The notes beneath the pieces are model-generated. The model was given only the letters and a program-made list of their open reading frames with translations. It was not told the DNA's origin and made no database searches. From Promethearchaeota archaeon (GTDB lineage: Archaea > Asgardarchaeota > Lokiarchaeia > Sigyniarchaeales > SOKP01), in NCBI GenBank assembly GCA_016839765.1, contig JAEOTP010000029.1:1-44232 (forward strand): a DNA stretch of 44,232 bases. The letters run 5' to 3'. Made by a program: the position numbers and the translations under genes. This document shows positions 8,801 to 16,569 of the stretch, piece after piece (the stretch's first letter is position 1; every line of letters begins with the position of its first letter).

Positions 8801-9510
8801 AAATCCCAAACCTTAACATTATTGTCTTCTCCACCACTAACGATAAAGTCTCCATTAGGAGAAATTGCTAATGAATTCACACCACCAGAATGCCCTTTTA
8901 TTGTACGAATAAATTTTTGCTTCTCTAAATTCCATACTCTAATAGAACCTTCCTCAGTTCCTGATACTAAAGAATTACCATCTTGGGAAATGGCAATTGA
9001 AGAAACAGCATTTTTATGTTCTAATTTTTTTCCCACCTGTTTTCCTGTGAAAATATCCCATACAATTACATTGGTATCTTTAGAACTACTAATAAAATGT
9101 TTTCCATTAGGTGAAACTGTAACTGCTGTTATTGGTTCAGTATGTCCTTGAAGTGTTCGAATTGGTTTCCCTCTTTTTAATCCCCATACTTTAATCGTGT
9201 TATCCGAAGAGCCACTAATTATATAATTATCGTCCATAGACACAGCTACGGATAATATTGATTGATCGTGAGCTTCAATTGACTTTAGAAGATTTCCCGT
9301 TGAGAAATCCCAAATTTTAATTGTATTATCTTTTGAACCGCTAACTATATATTCTCCATTATGAGATATACTCACCGAGGTTACATCATTACTATGTCCA
9401 AAATTTTGCGTTAATTGAAATGCTTTCCCAAGACCTTTTTTTTCTGGAAATAAATGCTTTGGATATTCAAAACTGCCCTTTTTACCATTTTCTTCTAATT
9501 CATATTGCAG
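5833..9510 (-). CDS. Giant WD40 protein with 21 blades and a C-terminal TIR domain
   Basis: 1225 aa from a proposed CTG start at 9510. The first GTG (9375) would cut the first blade (HSNDVTSVSISHNGEY) in half. The frame is open to a TGA at 9517-9519, and CTG lies 7 nt after GGTG. I count 21 blade ends of the IKIWD/VRIWK type, so three seven-bladed propellers (residues about 35-900). A helical region with a winged-helix-like piece (TLYDLVVKLEYDYKTAKKIGKFL) follows. The end (about 1090-1225) is a TIR domain: LLVFVSYAIKD, then IPVKKEW, whose glutamate (about residue 1168) occupies the catalytic position of TIR NADases. There is no NTPase domain, so this is not a STAND protein. A sensor role for the propellers and NAD+ cleavage by the TIR domain are inferred. 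Confidence 0.88.
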   Translation of the reverse strand: MQYELEENGKKGSFEYPKHLFPEKKGLGKAFQLTQNFGHSNDVTSVSISHNGEYIVSGSKDNTIKIWDFSTGNLLKSIEAHDQSILSVAVSMDDNYIISGSSDNTIKVWGLKRGKPIRTLQGHTEPITAVTVSPNGKHFISSSKDTNVIVWDIFTGKQVGKKLEHKNAVSSIAISQDGNSLVSGTEEGSIRVWNLEKQKFIRTIKGHSGGVNSLAISPNGDFIVSGGEDNNVKVWDFSKGRPIYLLKDHEGSVQSIAISPKEDLFISGSDDKTIKFWELSTGKLIRTLKGDTDSIRSLTFSPNGRYLIAGSSDNNIMVWELAEDKLFSPIAAHSDGVIVITISPNGVYLATGGNDNLIKIWDINTQRLLGTFKGHKKPISSVAFSSDGDYLISASWDKSVILWDVKTQNNLTSQKLPNVALSAIFIPKSNQIMLGLNNNYLKIWDYDVKDFIWETKEHKGPITSIAFTPNEKYFVTGSEDKNIKIWDFSSKQAIKTISEHKGKVLSISISPKGGIIFSGSDDNSIKMWDFYSEFNLIKSLEDHTDEVLSVSCSPIGPHLISGSSDTTVKIWDTTKHQLIQTFDDHLKEVSTVAISPDGKLAVSGSLDGTVRTWSLSFGGIFKIIKGHSDNVNSVAVSSDGKYAVSGLSNKSLIIWDLSNGELIKTLEGHTDIINSVAFSPDGNFVFSTSNDNTLKVWEVDSGEDIWTFSSHEDAITSVAVAKDKKYIVSGSKDKTAIIWEYSTGKLKKKLKGHSKAITSIDVSPDGDYIITGSEDNSINIWELKGGKPIRTLQGHTEPVTAVAISPDGEYIASGSKDQTVRIWKFNTGELDYTFEKINSPVTSVAFSSDGLFVACGTEDNFVRIWDFIEKYQTTYYYLSKVNSLRFIPNKKQIMAGYSSGDVLIWDLLMEEKEQLVKELRGKLSDVEELIAENNYSVAIEQLNYILESADLFNFEEIQSIAFEKLKNLRDPTETNNAVKKIIEFEYEKQRDITKGEMVSYLNIEISDTDYYQNILLNPITYNTSEIEELQSFSTKILREFIKPTLYDLVVKLEYDYKTAKKIGKFLKDGGFIQKFRNYPLLEEKFKPSEKLTDLLVFVSYAIKDAELFKIEEIAKRLTEYDEIKEVYYCEKHITDNIMEYMDEYLGKSHVLIIFCSENALNSIPVKKEWTAADMIDKPIIPVFLKPEYIPPLLKSRLGLEFDLMDMEKNIVELHNIIIKKMSILR
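7105..7157 (-). repeat. Near-identical intragenic repeat, copy A (WD blades 18/19)
   Basis: 53 nt match the segment at 9121-9173 with a single mismatch (C versus T at the eleventh base). It encodes the protein segment around KPIRTLQGHTEP. The two copies are 2016 nt apart, exactly 16 units of 42 codons, so they are in register with the WD40 periodicity. Confidence 0.85.
9121..9173 (-). repeat. Near-identical intragenic repeat, copy B (WD blades 2/3)
   Basis: Partner of the copy at 7105-7157. Other blades of this gene are far more diverged at the nucleotide level, so this pair reflects recent duplication or gene conversion. Confidence 0.85.
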
Positions 9511-9515
9511 GAAAA

Positions 9516-9524
9516 ATCACCTTT
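9516..9524 (-). promoter_or_regulatory. AAAGGTGAT Shine-Dalgarno site for a near-cognate CTG start
   Basis: AAAGGTGAT is a long match to the archaeal 16S anti-SD core (AGGAGGTGAT on the mRNA side). Its GGTG lies 7 nt before CTG 9510, and the frame has no ATG, GTG or TTG before 9375. It overlaps the TGA that closes the frame upstream. Confidence 0.6.
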
Positions 9525-9717
9525 CTAAGTATTTTTGAATTTCAAAATAATATTTATATTACAGTTAAATATTGATCGCTTCTACGTTTAAATATTTTCA
9601 AATTTATATGAAATCGAGAAATTTAATAATTTAGTCTTAAAAAAATAAAGATTAAGGTTTGTTAATTGTTAACTTGAAATTTAAAACTTAAAAAGAAAAA
9701 AAAAGTAATTAATTATT

Positions 9718-10152
9718 TTAAGCGTATCTTTTCCTAGTGAAAAGTAACCATATAAATCCAATTAACCCAACAAGAAAAGCAATTATAGTAATATAATTCG
9801 GCCAAAATTCCACATCGAAGGACGCAGGATTTTGAATCCAACTAATTATTGGAGATATGCCAGTGATAACCATAATGCTTAAAACTACTAATGCTTGCCC
9901 CATAGCCCATTCCGCTTCCCTAAACATACCGATTCCGGCTACGATACACCAAAAACCTAAAGCTATAGATATTAAGCCTAGACTACCAAATATAGAAAGG
10001 GCTGAACCATCGGTAATAATCGCTTCAAAAACTGGGGGAACATATATTCCTGCCCAAGCTAATAATTCAAGAATTGATTTGAATATAAAAATCAATCCAA
10101 TGACAATCATTAAAGTATTTAAAATTCCACTCGATTCTTTTACTTTACTCAT
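9718..10152 (-). CDS. Four-helix small membrane protein, paralogue of 27804-28229
   Basis: 144 aa with four hydrophobic helices. It shares a strongly conserved core, GFWCIVAGIGMFREAEWAMG, and the ending FIWLLFTRKRY with the protein at 27804-28229, including similar length and topology. No characterised family is recognised. A possible TATA-like TTTATATGA lies about 60 nt upstream on the minus strand. The acidic/aromatic FREAEWAMG loop between helices 2 and 3 is the best candidate for a functional site. Confidence 0.75.
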   Translation of the reverse strand: MSKVKESSGILNTLMIVIGLIFIFKSILELLAWAGIYVPPVFEAIITDGSALSIFGSLGLISIALGFWCIVAGIGMFREAEWAMGQALVVLSIMVITGISPIISWIQNPASFDVEFWPNYITIIAFLVGLIGFIWLLFTRKRYA

Positions 10153-10316
10153 TAGAATTCTTCCACTCTTTTTTTTTTAAAAAATGAGATTATTATACAG
10201 AAAAATCAAAGTTATCATATAAAGTTAATTTAAGCAATTGAAAAATTTACAATCTAGTTATGCATAATTTTATTATAACTACAATTATACCTGTTGAAAA
10301 TATCCAATTAAAAAAA

Positions 10317-11252
10317 ATGAATAAATTGGTTAGTAAAGAAATTCGAAACCAAATTACGAATTTAAAAAAGAATAATAAATCGGGAGCTAATGAATTTATC
10401 AATAAAACTCTAGAGATAATAAATTGTCAATTGGAATTAGTTAAAGATCAGTATAAAGATATTAATCCTCTTATGTTCGAATTATCTAAAGAAGTTATCT
10501 CTTCACGTCCTAGCATGGCACCATTAATTAATACAATTGGTTTTTTAATCCATGGCTTGAAAATAGTAAATAAAAACTCGATTCTTTTAAGAATTAAACA
10601 AATTAAGGAAGAAAGAGAAAAAATATCTTCAATTCTAATGTCAAATTTTCTATCATTTCTTACTAAATTCAAAAAAACAACCCTGAAAATTATGTTAATA
10701 TCCTATAGTTCGACAATTATCGAGCTATTAACTCAATACGATAAGAATGACCTTATTATTTATGTGCTAGAATCTCGACCTCTTTTTGAAGGTCATCGAG
10801 TTTCTGAACTCTTATCAAATAAGTATGAGACTCATTTAATAATTGATGCTGCAATGGGAAAATATATAGATGATATTGATTTTGTTTTTATTGGTGTTGA
10901 CAGTGTATTAGAAGATGGTTCTATTATTAATAAGATCGGCACTTATCCTCTAGCTGTGCTAACAAAATCCACAAATGCGCAAGTCTATGCCATATGTGAT
11001 ACTTTTAAATATAATTTATTAAGCCATTATGGATATGAAGTTAAAATTGAAGAAAAACCTATAAAGGAAGTATATAATAAAAAAATCAAGCAGGATTTGC
11101 TTAAAGTACATAATTATTATTTTGATATAACTCCTCCCGAATATATTGATGGAGTAATTTCGGATTTGGGAATACTAACAATTAAAGAATTTATTGAAGA
11201 AGTTAAGAATAAACTCCCTATAGATTGGTTTGAAAAATTTATTAAATCATAA
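10317..11252 (+). CDS. eIF2B-family protein (IF-2B / ribose-1,5-bisphosphate isomerase fold)
   Basis: 311 aa from ATG 10317; an ATG at 10260 would add a hydrophobic stretch unlike the family. The C-terminal Rossmann-like half shows the family pattern: YVLESRPLFEGHRVSELL, IDAAMGKYIDDIDFVFIGVDSV, then KIGTYPLAVLTKS and VYAICDTFKYN. This matches eIF2B alpha/beta/delta and their archaeal relatives, which include regulatory initiation-factor homologues and sugar-phosphate isomerases (R15P isomerase, MtnA). The catalytic Cys and Asp of the isomerases are not obvious, so I call only the family. The next gene begins 14 nt downstream with its own GGTG site, suggesting an operon. Confidence 0.78.
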   Translation: MNKLVSKEIRNQITNLKKNNKSGANEFINKTLEIINCQLELVKDQYKDINPLMFELSKEVISSRPSMAPLINTIGFLIHGLKIVNKNSILLRIKQIKEEREKISSILMSNFLSFLTKFKKTTLKIMLISYSSTIIELLTQYDKNDLIIYVLESRPLFEGHRVSELLSNKYETHLIIDAAMGKYIDDIDFVFIGVDSVLEDGSIINKIGTYPLAVLTKSTNAQVYAICDTFKYNLLSHYGYEVKIEEKPIKEVYNKKIKQDLLKVHNYYFDITPPEYIDGVISDLGILTIKEFIEEVKNKLPIDWFEKFIKS

Positions 11253-11266
11253 AAGGTGGAAATTGT

Positions 11267-12241
11267 TTGGATGAATGGAAAAAGCAGATTAAATTTGATC
11301 CCATACCTCCTCTTATTTTAACAAAAAGTAAGGCATTATCGTATTTTATTCGGTATGATCTTCTAGAAGAGGATGTTGGCTCTCTAAAACAGCTATGGGA
11401 ATTAGATGGAGCCCAAAAAATACTGAAAAAACAACAGATGGACGGCTCGTGGAAATATCCTGGTGGAAAAAAAGATATGCGTTCTCAAGAAAATTATGAT
11501 CAATTAGAAACATATAGACAACTGGGATTTTTAGTAGAAATCTATGGATTCAATAATACACATGCTTCAATAAAAAATGCTGCCGAATTCCTATATTCTT
11601 TTCAAACAGATGAGGGTGATTTTCGAGGTATTTATGGAAATCAATACTCACCTAATTATTCTGCGGGCATTCTTGAACTCTTAATAAAAGCAGGCCATCA
11701 AAATGATATTCGTATTGAAAAGGGTCTCAAATGGCTTTTGTCTGTTCGACAAGATGATGGTGGATGGGCCGTTCCAATAAGAACTAATAATGCGAAATGG
11801 CAAGAAGTAATGAATTCCAAAGAACCTCTTCAACCAAATAGAGTAAAAACTTTCTCTTACATGATTACAGGTGTGGTTTTAAGAGCATTTGCAATACATC
11901 CTAAATATCAAAAAAGTCCTGAAATCAAATTAGCAGGCGAATTATTATTATCTAGATTTTTTGAGGATGATAAGTATCCTGATAGACGTGATAAGAGTTA
12001 TTGGACAAAATTCACCTTTCCTTTTTGGTTTACAGATCTTCTTTCTTCCTTAGACTCCCTTTATTTCATTGGTTTTACAAAAAAACATCCGAAAATAGAA
12101 AAGGCTATGGAATGGTTCAAATCAAAACAGGAAGATGATGGTACATGGAATTTAAAGTTATTAAAAGGCGCAAAAATTGAAGACTATAAACTCTGGATAA
12201 ACTATTTAATTTGTAAGACTTTTAAGAGATATTTTTTTTAA
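11267..12241 (+). CDS. Prenyltransferase/squalene-cyclase-like alpha-toroid protein
   Basis: 324 aa from TTG 11267, 8 nt after GGTG (11255-11258). Repeated QW-like motifs mark an alpha/alpha-toroid: KQQMDGSWKYPGG, FQTDEGDFRG, RQDDGGWAVP and KQEDDGTWN. The spacing and the [Q]xDGxW pattern match the prenyltransferase and squalene-oxidase repeats. The protein is about half the length of a true triterpene cyclase and I see no DxDD motif, so cyclase activity is doubtful; it may be a single-domain binding or cyclase-like protein. Its stop abuts the stop of the convergent MFS gene (12241/12242). Confidence 0.7.
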   Translation: MDEWKKQIKFDPIPPLILTKSKALSYFIRYDLLEEDVGSLKQLWELDGAQKILKKQQMDGSWKYPGGKKDMRSQENYDQLETYRQLGFLVEIYGFNNTHASIKNAAEFLYSFQTDEGDFRGIYGNQYSPNYSAGILELLIKAGHQNDIRIEKGLKWLLSVRQDDGGWAVPIRTNNAKWQEVMNSKEPLQPNRVKTFSYMITGVVLRAFAIHPKYQKSPEIKLAGELLLSRFFEDDKYPDRRDKSYWTKFTFPFWFTDLLSSLDSLYFIGFTKKHPKIEKAMEWFKSKQEDDGTWNLKLLKGAKIEDYKLWINYLICKTFKRYFF

Positions 12242-13555
12242 TCATTCTATTTTTTCAGCCATATATGGCTTTAATAAGCGAATAGCTATAATATAGAAAG
12301 GAATTATTAACAATTCGATAAATATTGAGATTAAGAAAGGTGCAAAGGATCCAAAAATAACATAAACGATTCCTCCAATAATAGGTCCTATTATTGCTCC
12401 AAGAATACTTATCCATTGTGAGATGCCAAATATCTTCCCTCGATGACTTTTAGATATACGACTTAATACATTTTGTAATATTAGCATTCCCCCCCACATA
12501 AAAGTGGAATCTAAAATTAAAATCAAACTGAATATCCAACCCATTGTTGAATTTATAATTAACCATGTGACTAAGGCTCCAAAGCTACTAATAACAATAA
12601 TTCCTAACATTGGATTAATTTTATCAGCTAATCTTCCCAATTTTGGTGCTATTAATAATGCTAAAACATGACTTGGAAACTGGATTAGCATAACAAGAGT
12701 AGGATCCACAACATTTAAATCATCAATTAAATAAGATTGCAGGAAAGGTTCAGCTATCATTTGATTCATATTAGTTGCTAAAAATGCAAACATTAAGACT
12801 GTAAATCCCAAAACAAACATGTAGTTTATTTTTGGTTTTAATTTTGTTTCTGAATTAGAATCATTTATTTGAGGTATGCTAAAAGAATCTTCTCTTATTA
12901 TTCCTAAATTAGTAAGATGATCATCAAATGTTAGGCTTTCATCAACATCACGATTAAAAATTATCCCAGCATACAAATTGGAGGCACCAAACAAAATTAG
13001 GGGGCTGTAGACTAAAAAAATATTCTCGGAAAAAAAATAATTTGTTAATCCAAAGATTAAAAAACTAATGATTGATCCAACTAAATTACCGATCCCCATC
13101 ATCCCTCCTCTTTTTCCAAATGCATAGGAGCGATTTCTTTTATGTGATTTTTCAGAAATCAAAGTATCTAAAGGACTCCAAAAAAATCCTACAAAAAATC
13201 CCAAAATAAATAATCCAATGGCGAAGATATAAAGTGAATAAAATATTATAGCAATATACATTACAAAATAACCAACTCCTCTGCCAAAACTTCCAATTAA
13301 TACTAATAATTTTTTTGATACTTTATCAGTTAAATATCCTACAAGAGGAGTGCTTAATAATGCACCAAATAATTGACTTGAATAGGCAAGTCCCAATTCT
13401 ATTTCTGAAAACCCTAGAAATCGCACAGTCACGTAAGGTACTAAAAATGAAAAGAAGAAAAACCCTAAACTATTCCAAAATATGATCTTAATCATGGGAT
13501 TAAAATCAGGCGTTACCTTTTCTTCACTTGTTTCAGATTTATTTTGCTTTGACAT
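12242..13555 (-). CDS. MFS transporter
   Basis: 437 aa with about 12 membrane helices in two halves separated by a hydrophilic loop around residues 200-245. The loop after helix 2 carries the MFS signature in the form GYLTDKVSKK, repeated in the second half as GRLADKINP. A conserved WSPLDTLISEKS segment after helix 4 and GKRGGMMGIGNLVGS in helix 5 fit drug/metabolite exporters of the family. Likely proton-linked transport in the cytoplasmic membrane; substrate unknown. The HTH-membrane protein just upstream on the same strand (87 nt) may regulate it. Confidence 0.85.
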   Translation of the reverse strand: MSKQNKSETSEEKVTPDFNPMIKIIFWNSLGFFFFSFLVPYVTVRFLGFSEIELGLAYSSQLFGALLSTPLVGYLTDKVSKKLLVLIGSFGRGVGYFVMYIAIIFYSLYIFAIGLFILGFFVGFFWSPLDTLISEKSHKRNRSYAFGKRGGMMGIGNLVGSIISFLIFGLTNYFFSENIFLVYSPLILFGASNLYAGIIFNRDVDESLTFDDHLTNLGIIREDSFSIPQINDSNSETKLKPKINYMFVLGFTVLMFAFLATNMNQMIAEPFLQSYLIDDLNVVDPTLVMLIQFPSHVLALLIAPKLGRLADKINPMLGIIVISSFGALVTWLIINSTMGWIFSLILILDSTFMWGGMLILQNVLSRISKSHRGKIFGISQWISILGAIIGPIIGGIVYVIFGSFAPFLISIFIELLIIPFYIIAIRLLKPYMAEKIE

Positions 13556-13641
13556 CTAAAAAATATAAAATCTGCTTATTAACTGATCAAACTTTAATAT
13601 CTGGAGAAAGGAAATAAATCAAAAAAATTTAATCAATTTTC

Positions 13642-14127
13642 TTAAAACAATTTTCTTAATTTCCAAATAATAACATAATTTATCGAAGAAATGATTGTAA
13701 TAATAATTTGAACTATTGGAATTAGGAATTCCAGGGGTCCATATAAATAAACAAGGGGAATAATGGTGCTAGCAGATATCCAGCAAATTACAGTTGTAAA
13801 GTACGCATCTAAAAACCTTTTCTTACCCTTTTGAATTCTCTCTGATTGATCTATTTTTTCAAGTAAATTAAAGGAAGCCTTCCCTATTTCTGATAAATGA
13901 TATTTACTTTCTTTTTGGATTATAAGAGTGTTTAAACTTTTTAGGTGATATGATAGAGTTGGACTGTCAATTGTCATAATATTATTTTTAATGTCGGTGA
14001 AGGTTGAATCTTTCTTATTTCCAATATATCTAATGATATCTCGACGTATTTCATGGCTCAATGATTTAAATACAGCATCTTCATTTGTATCTGAATTATC
14101 CTTTCCTACTTTTTCTTGAGAATTCAT
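13642..14127 (-). CDS. ArsR-like HTH protein with two C-terminal membrane helices
   Basis: 161 aa. The N-terminal winged helix starts DAVFKSLSHEIRRDIIRYI, and the recognition segment is SPTLSYHLKSLNTL, the ArsR/HTH_20 pattern used by many archaeal regulators. After LSEIGKASFNLLEKI the chain becomes basic and then forms two hydrophobic helices (about 108-152). This makes a membrane-tethered DNA-binding protein. It is in tandem with the MFS gene. No sensor domain is visible, so how a signal is received is unknown. Confidence 0.8.
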   Translation of the reverse strand: MNSQEKVGKDNSDTNEDAVFKSLSHEIRRDIIRYIGNKKDSTFTDIKNNIMTIDSPTLSYHLKSLNTLIIQKESKYHLSEIGKASFNLLEKIDQSERIQKGKKRFLDAYFTTVICWISASTIIPLVYLYGPLEFLIPIVQIIITIISSINYVIIWKLRKLF

Positions 14128-14335
14128 AATTAATAATATAGATTGATTGAATTTATTATAATTGGAATTAATTATAGATTTCTGATATTAACACTACTTA
14201 AACAAGTTCCTTTCATTTCAGAATTAAACTTTATGGAATAAATGGATAAAGCTTAATTTTTTAAGAATATTCTTCTTAGTGTTTATTTTATTGCAAAAAA
14301 TAATTAGAAAAAAAATATTAAAGATTCGAAAAAAA

Positions 14336-15337
14336 ATGTTAACTGCTGAACAATTAAAAGAAGTTTTAAAAGAGAATGTTATAAATCTGCGATTTCATGC
14401 GAGAGGCGGACAAGGTGGAGTAACAGCTTCAAACTTATGTGTAGAAGCCTTTTATGGTTATGGTGTTTGTCAACCTATGTTTGGAGCTGAGCGTATGGGT
14501 TCACCTACGGAAAGTTATGTAAGACTGAGTGCTAATGACGATTTAGTTAGAACAAATGAACAAGTATATGCTCCTCATGTTGTAGCGGTATTAGATCCTT
14601 CTCTTTTAGGAGAAATCGATGTAACTGCCGGATTAGCCAAGGGAGGTTGGTTGATTGTTAATACCGTTTTAAATCAAGAAGAAATTCAAGGTGTTGTTGG
14701 CAGAAAAGATATTAATGTTGGTACAATTGATGCGACTAGAATAGCTTTAGATGTATTGGGTAGAAATATAACCAATACCATTATTTTAGGTGGCATTATC
14801 CGTGTTATGCCAATATTTTCGACAGACGCTTTAGCAGATGCTATAATGAGGCGTTTTAAAGGAGAAGTGGCTGCTAAAAATATTGCTGCAATAAAACAAG
14901 CGATTGAAGAAACATGTGTTTACGATATTGGTTTGGATCCCGATTTTACCATTGATACAAAAGTACCTTGGCAACAAGTATTTCTTGGATTACCGGGATA
15001 TAAAGAAGTTGATAAAGCGGGAGTTTGGTACTGTGATGAAGATGTTATTGAAATTGGTAGTGGACAAGTAAATACAGGTTCTTGGGGAGAATATGATATG
15101 ATCTGGGACGAAGAAAAATGTACAGATTGTGCTCAATGTTGGTTTATATGCCCTGATTTTGCGATTATTAGGGAAAAAGGAGAGGATGGACTATGGCACA
15201 TGAAAGGAATTGATCAATTCCATTGTAAGTCTTGCCAGAATTGTCTTGAGGTTTGTCCCGTTGATGCAATAAGTAAAAAATTAAAACAAGGTCCGGCATC
15301 TTGTGCTGTTCCAGAAGATCAAGAAGGAGGTAGTTAA
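14336..15337 (+). CDS. porGD: 2-oxoacid:ferredoxin oxidoreductase, fused gamma-delta subunit
   Basis: 333 aa from ATG 14336; the GTG at 14279 would add only a lysine-rich stretch. Residues about 15-190 form the gamma domain (RFHARGGQGGVTAS and FGAERMGSPTESYVRLS, the CoA-binding-type POR gamma core). The C-terminal 80 residues are a two-cluster ferredoxin delta domain, with CTDCAQCWFICP and CKSCQNCLEVCP each binding one [4Fe-4S] cluster. Gamma-delta fusion is known in several archaeal and bacterial PORs. The alpha and beta genes follow with 2 and 0 nt spacing, forming one operon. The substrate (pyruvate versus another 2-oxoacid) is not settled by sequence alone. Confidence 0.92.
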   Translation: MLTAEQLKEVLKENVINLRFHARGGQGGVTASNLCVEAFYGYGVCQPMFGAERMGSPTESYVRLSANDDLVRTNEQVYAPHVVAVLDPSLLGEIDVTAGLAKGGWLIVNTVLNQEEIQGVVGRKDINVGTIDATRIALDVLGRNITNTIILGGIIRVMPIFSTDALADAIMRRFKGEVAAKNIAAIKQAIEETCVYDIGLDPDFTIDTKVPWQQVFLGLPGYKEVDKAGVWYCDEDVIEIGSGQVNTGSWGEYDMIWDEEKCTDCAQCWFICPDFAIIREKGEDGLWHMKGIDQFHCKSCQNCLEVCPVDAISKKLKQGPASCAVPEDQEGGS

Positions 15338-15339
15338 AA

Positions 15340-16569
15340 ATGTCAATAGAACCAATGAGAATATTTTTTAAAGAGATAAAAGAACCGATAACAACTACGA
15401 TGATTGGAAATTATGCTGTTGCAGGGGGAGTAACCCAGACAGATCCTGATGTAATTTGTGCATTTCCTATAACACCACAAACTCAATCTGTTGAGGGATT
15501 ATCTGATGTTGTCCATCAAGGAAGATTAAAAGCTGCCTTTGTCAATGTAGAATCTGAATTAGCTGCTATCAGTTTTTCAACGGCTGCTTGTGCAGCAGGT
15601 GCAAGATCATTTACTGCAACAGCGAGTCAAGGATATTTACTAATGACTGAAGCATTACCCATGGCAGTAGGATGGCGTCTACCATTAACTATGATGATTA
15701 GCGCAAGAGCCTTTAACAGTCCTAATTTAAGTATTTGGAATTCATGGGAGTTTACTGAAACAAATTCAGAAATGGGGTGGAATTGTATCGTATCTGAAAA
15801 TGTTCAAGAGACTTATGATGCTGCAATCCTCTCAGTAATGATTTCTGAAGACTCCTTATTCCCAACTATGTTTGTTCATGATGGTTTTATTATTTCACAT
15901 TCAGTTCAAAAATTAACTCTTATTCCAGATGAAGCTGTTAGACAAATGACTCCGAAGAAACCACGACATACAATTGACCCTTCAAAACCAGGGACTTGGG
16001 GAGGAATTGTAACCCCCTCTTATTTTATGGAAGGAAGAAAGAATCTAGATGAGGCTAAAAAACCTGTTTTGAATCAGATGAGAGAGGTTTTTTCAAGATT
16101 TAAAAAGTTTACTGGGAGAGAATACGATTTAATTGAAACCTATAATCTAGATAATTCTTCAAAAACAGCCTTTTGCACGATGGGATCAATGTGTGGAAAT
16201 ATTATCAGTTGGATGCTCAAAAATAAGGATATTGGGCTTATCAAAATACGTGCTTTTCGACCATTTCCTCATGAAGAATTACGAAAAATAATTGAAGAGC
16301 ATAATATTGAGAAATTAATAATTCTAGAGAAGTCTGATTCGCTTAATGGTATGCTACCACCATTTTCAATGTCTATTGCAACAGCATTATATCCTCTTGG
16401 AACATTATTTAGAAGTTTTATAGTAGGTTTAGGTGGTAGAGATGTAACTAGAGATGAATTCGATGTAGCTAAAAAGAAAATGGCATTAGTTTCAGATATG
16501 AATGGACGGCTTTATCAATATCTCGGTGTGAGAGAAACTAAAGGAAATATTTATGAGGTGGATTATTAA
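15340..16569 (+). CDS. porA: 2-oxoacid:ferredoxin oxidoreductase alpha subunit
   Basis: 409 aa, preceded by GGAGG 8-10 nt upstream. It contains the pyrimidine-binding domain features of PorA: GNYAVAGGVTQTDPDVICAFPITPQTQ at the start, VNVESELAAIS with the glutamate that activates ThDP, and ATASQGYLLMTEALP. The C-terminal transketolase-like half ends with RAFRPFPHEEL and LGGRDVT. Length and domain order are normal for the family. It works with the gamma-delta and beta subunits to convert a 2-oxoacid and CoA to acyl-CoA, CO2 and reduced ferredoxin. The normal architecture makes the rearranged beta subunit stand out. Confidence 0.93.
   Translation: MSIEPMRIFFKEIKEPITTTMIGNYAVAGGVTQTDPDVICAFPITPQTQSVEGLSDVVHQGRLKAAFVNVESELAAISFSTAACAAGARSFTATASQGYLLMTEALPMAVGWRLPLTMMISARAFNSPNLSIWNSWEFTETNSEMGWNCIVSENVQETYDAAILSVMISEDSLFPTMFVHDGFIISHSVQKLTLIPDEAVRQMTPKKPRHTIDPSKPGTWGGIVTPSYFMEGRKNLDEAKKPVLNQMREVFSRFKKFTGREYDLIETYNLDNSSKTAFCTMGSMCGNIISWMLKNKDIGLIKIRAFRPFPHEELRKIIEEHNIEKLIILEKSDSLNGMLPPFSMSIATALYPLGTLFRSFIVGLGGRDVTRDEFDVAKKKMALVSDMNGRLYQYLGVRETKGNIYEVDY

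Noticed and set aside
5833-9510. Direct repeats in the WD40 gene taken as a CRISPR-like or tandem DNA array
   Set aside because: The periodicity is 42 codons, keeps the reading frame and encodes WD blades; it is protein repeat structure.
10260-10316. Upstream ATG for the eIF2B-like gene
   Set aside because: It adds 19 residues unlike the family, and ATG 10317 starts a normal N-terminal helix.
14279-14335. GTG start for the gamma-delta subunit
   Set aside because: The extra residues are lysine/isoleucine-rich noise from AT-rich leader; MLTAEQLKEV from 14336 is the plausible start.
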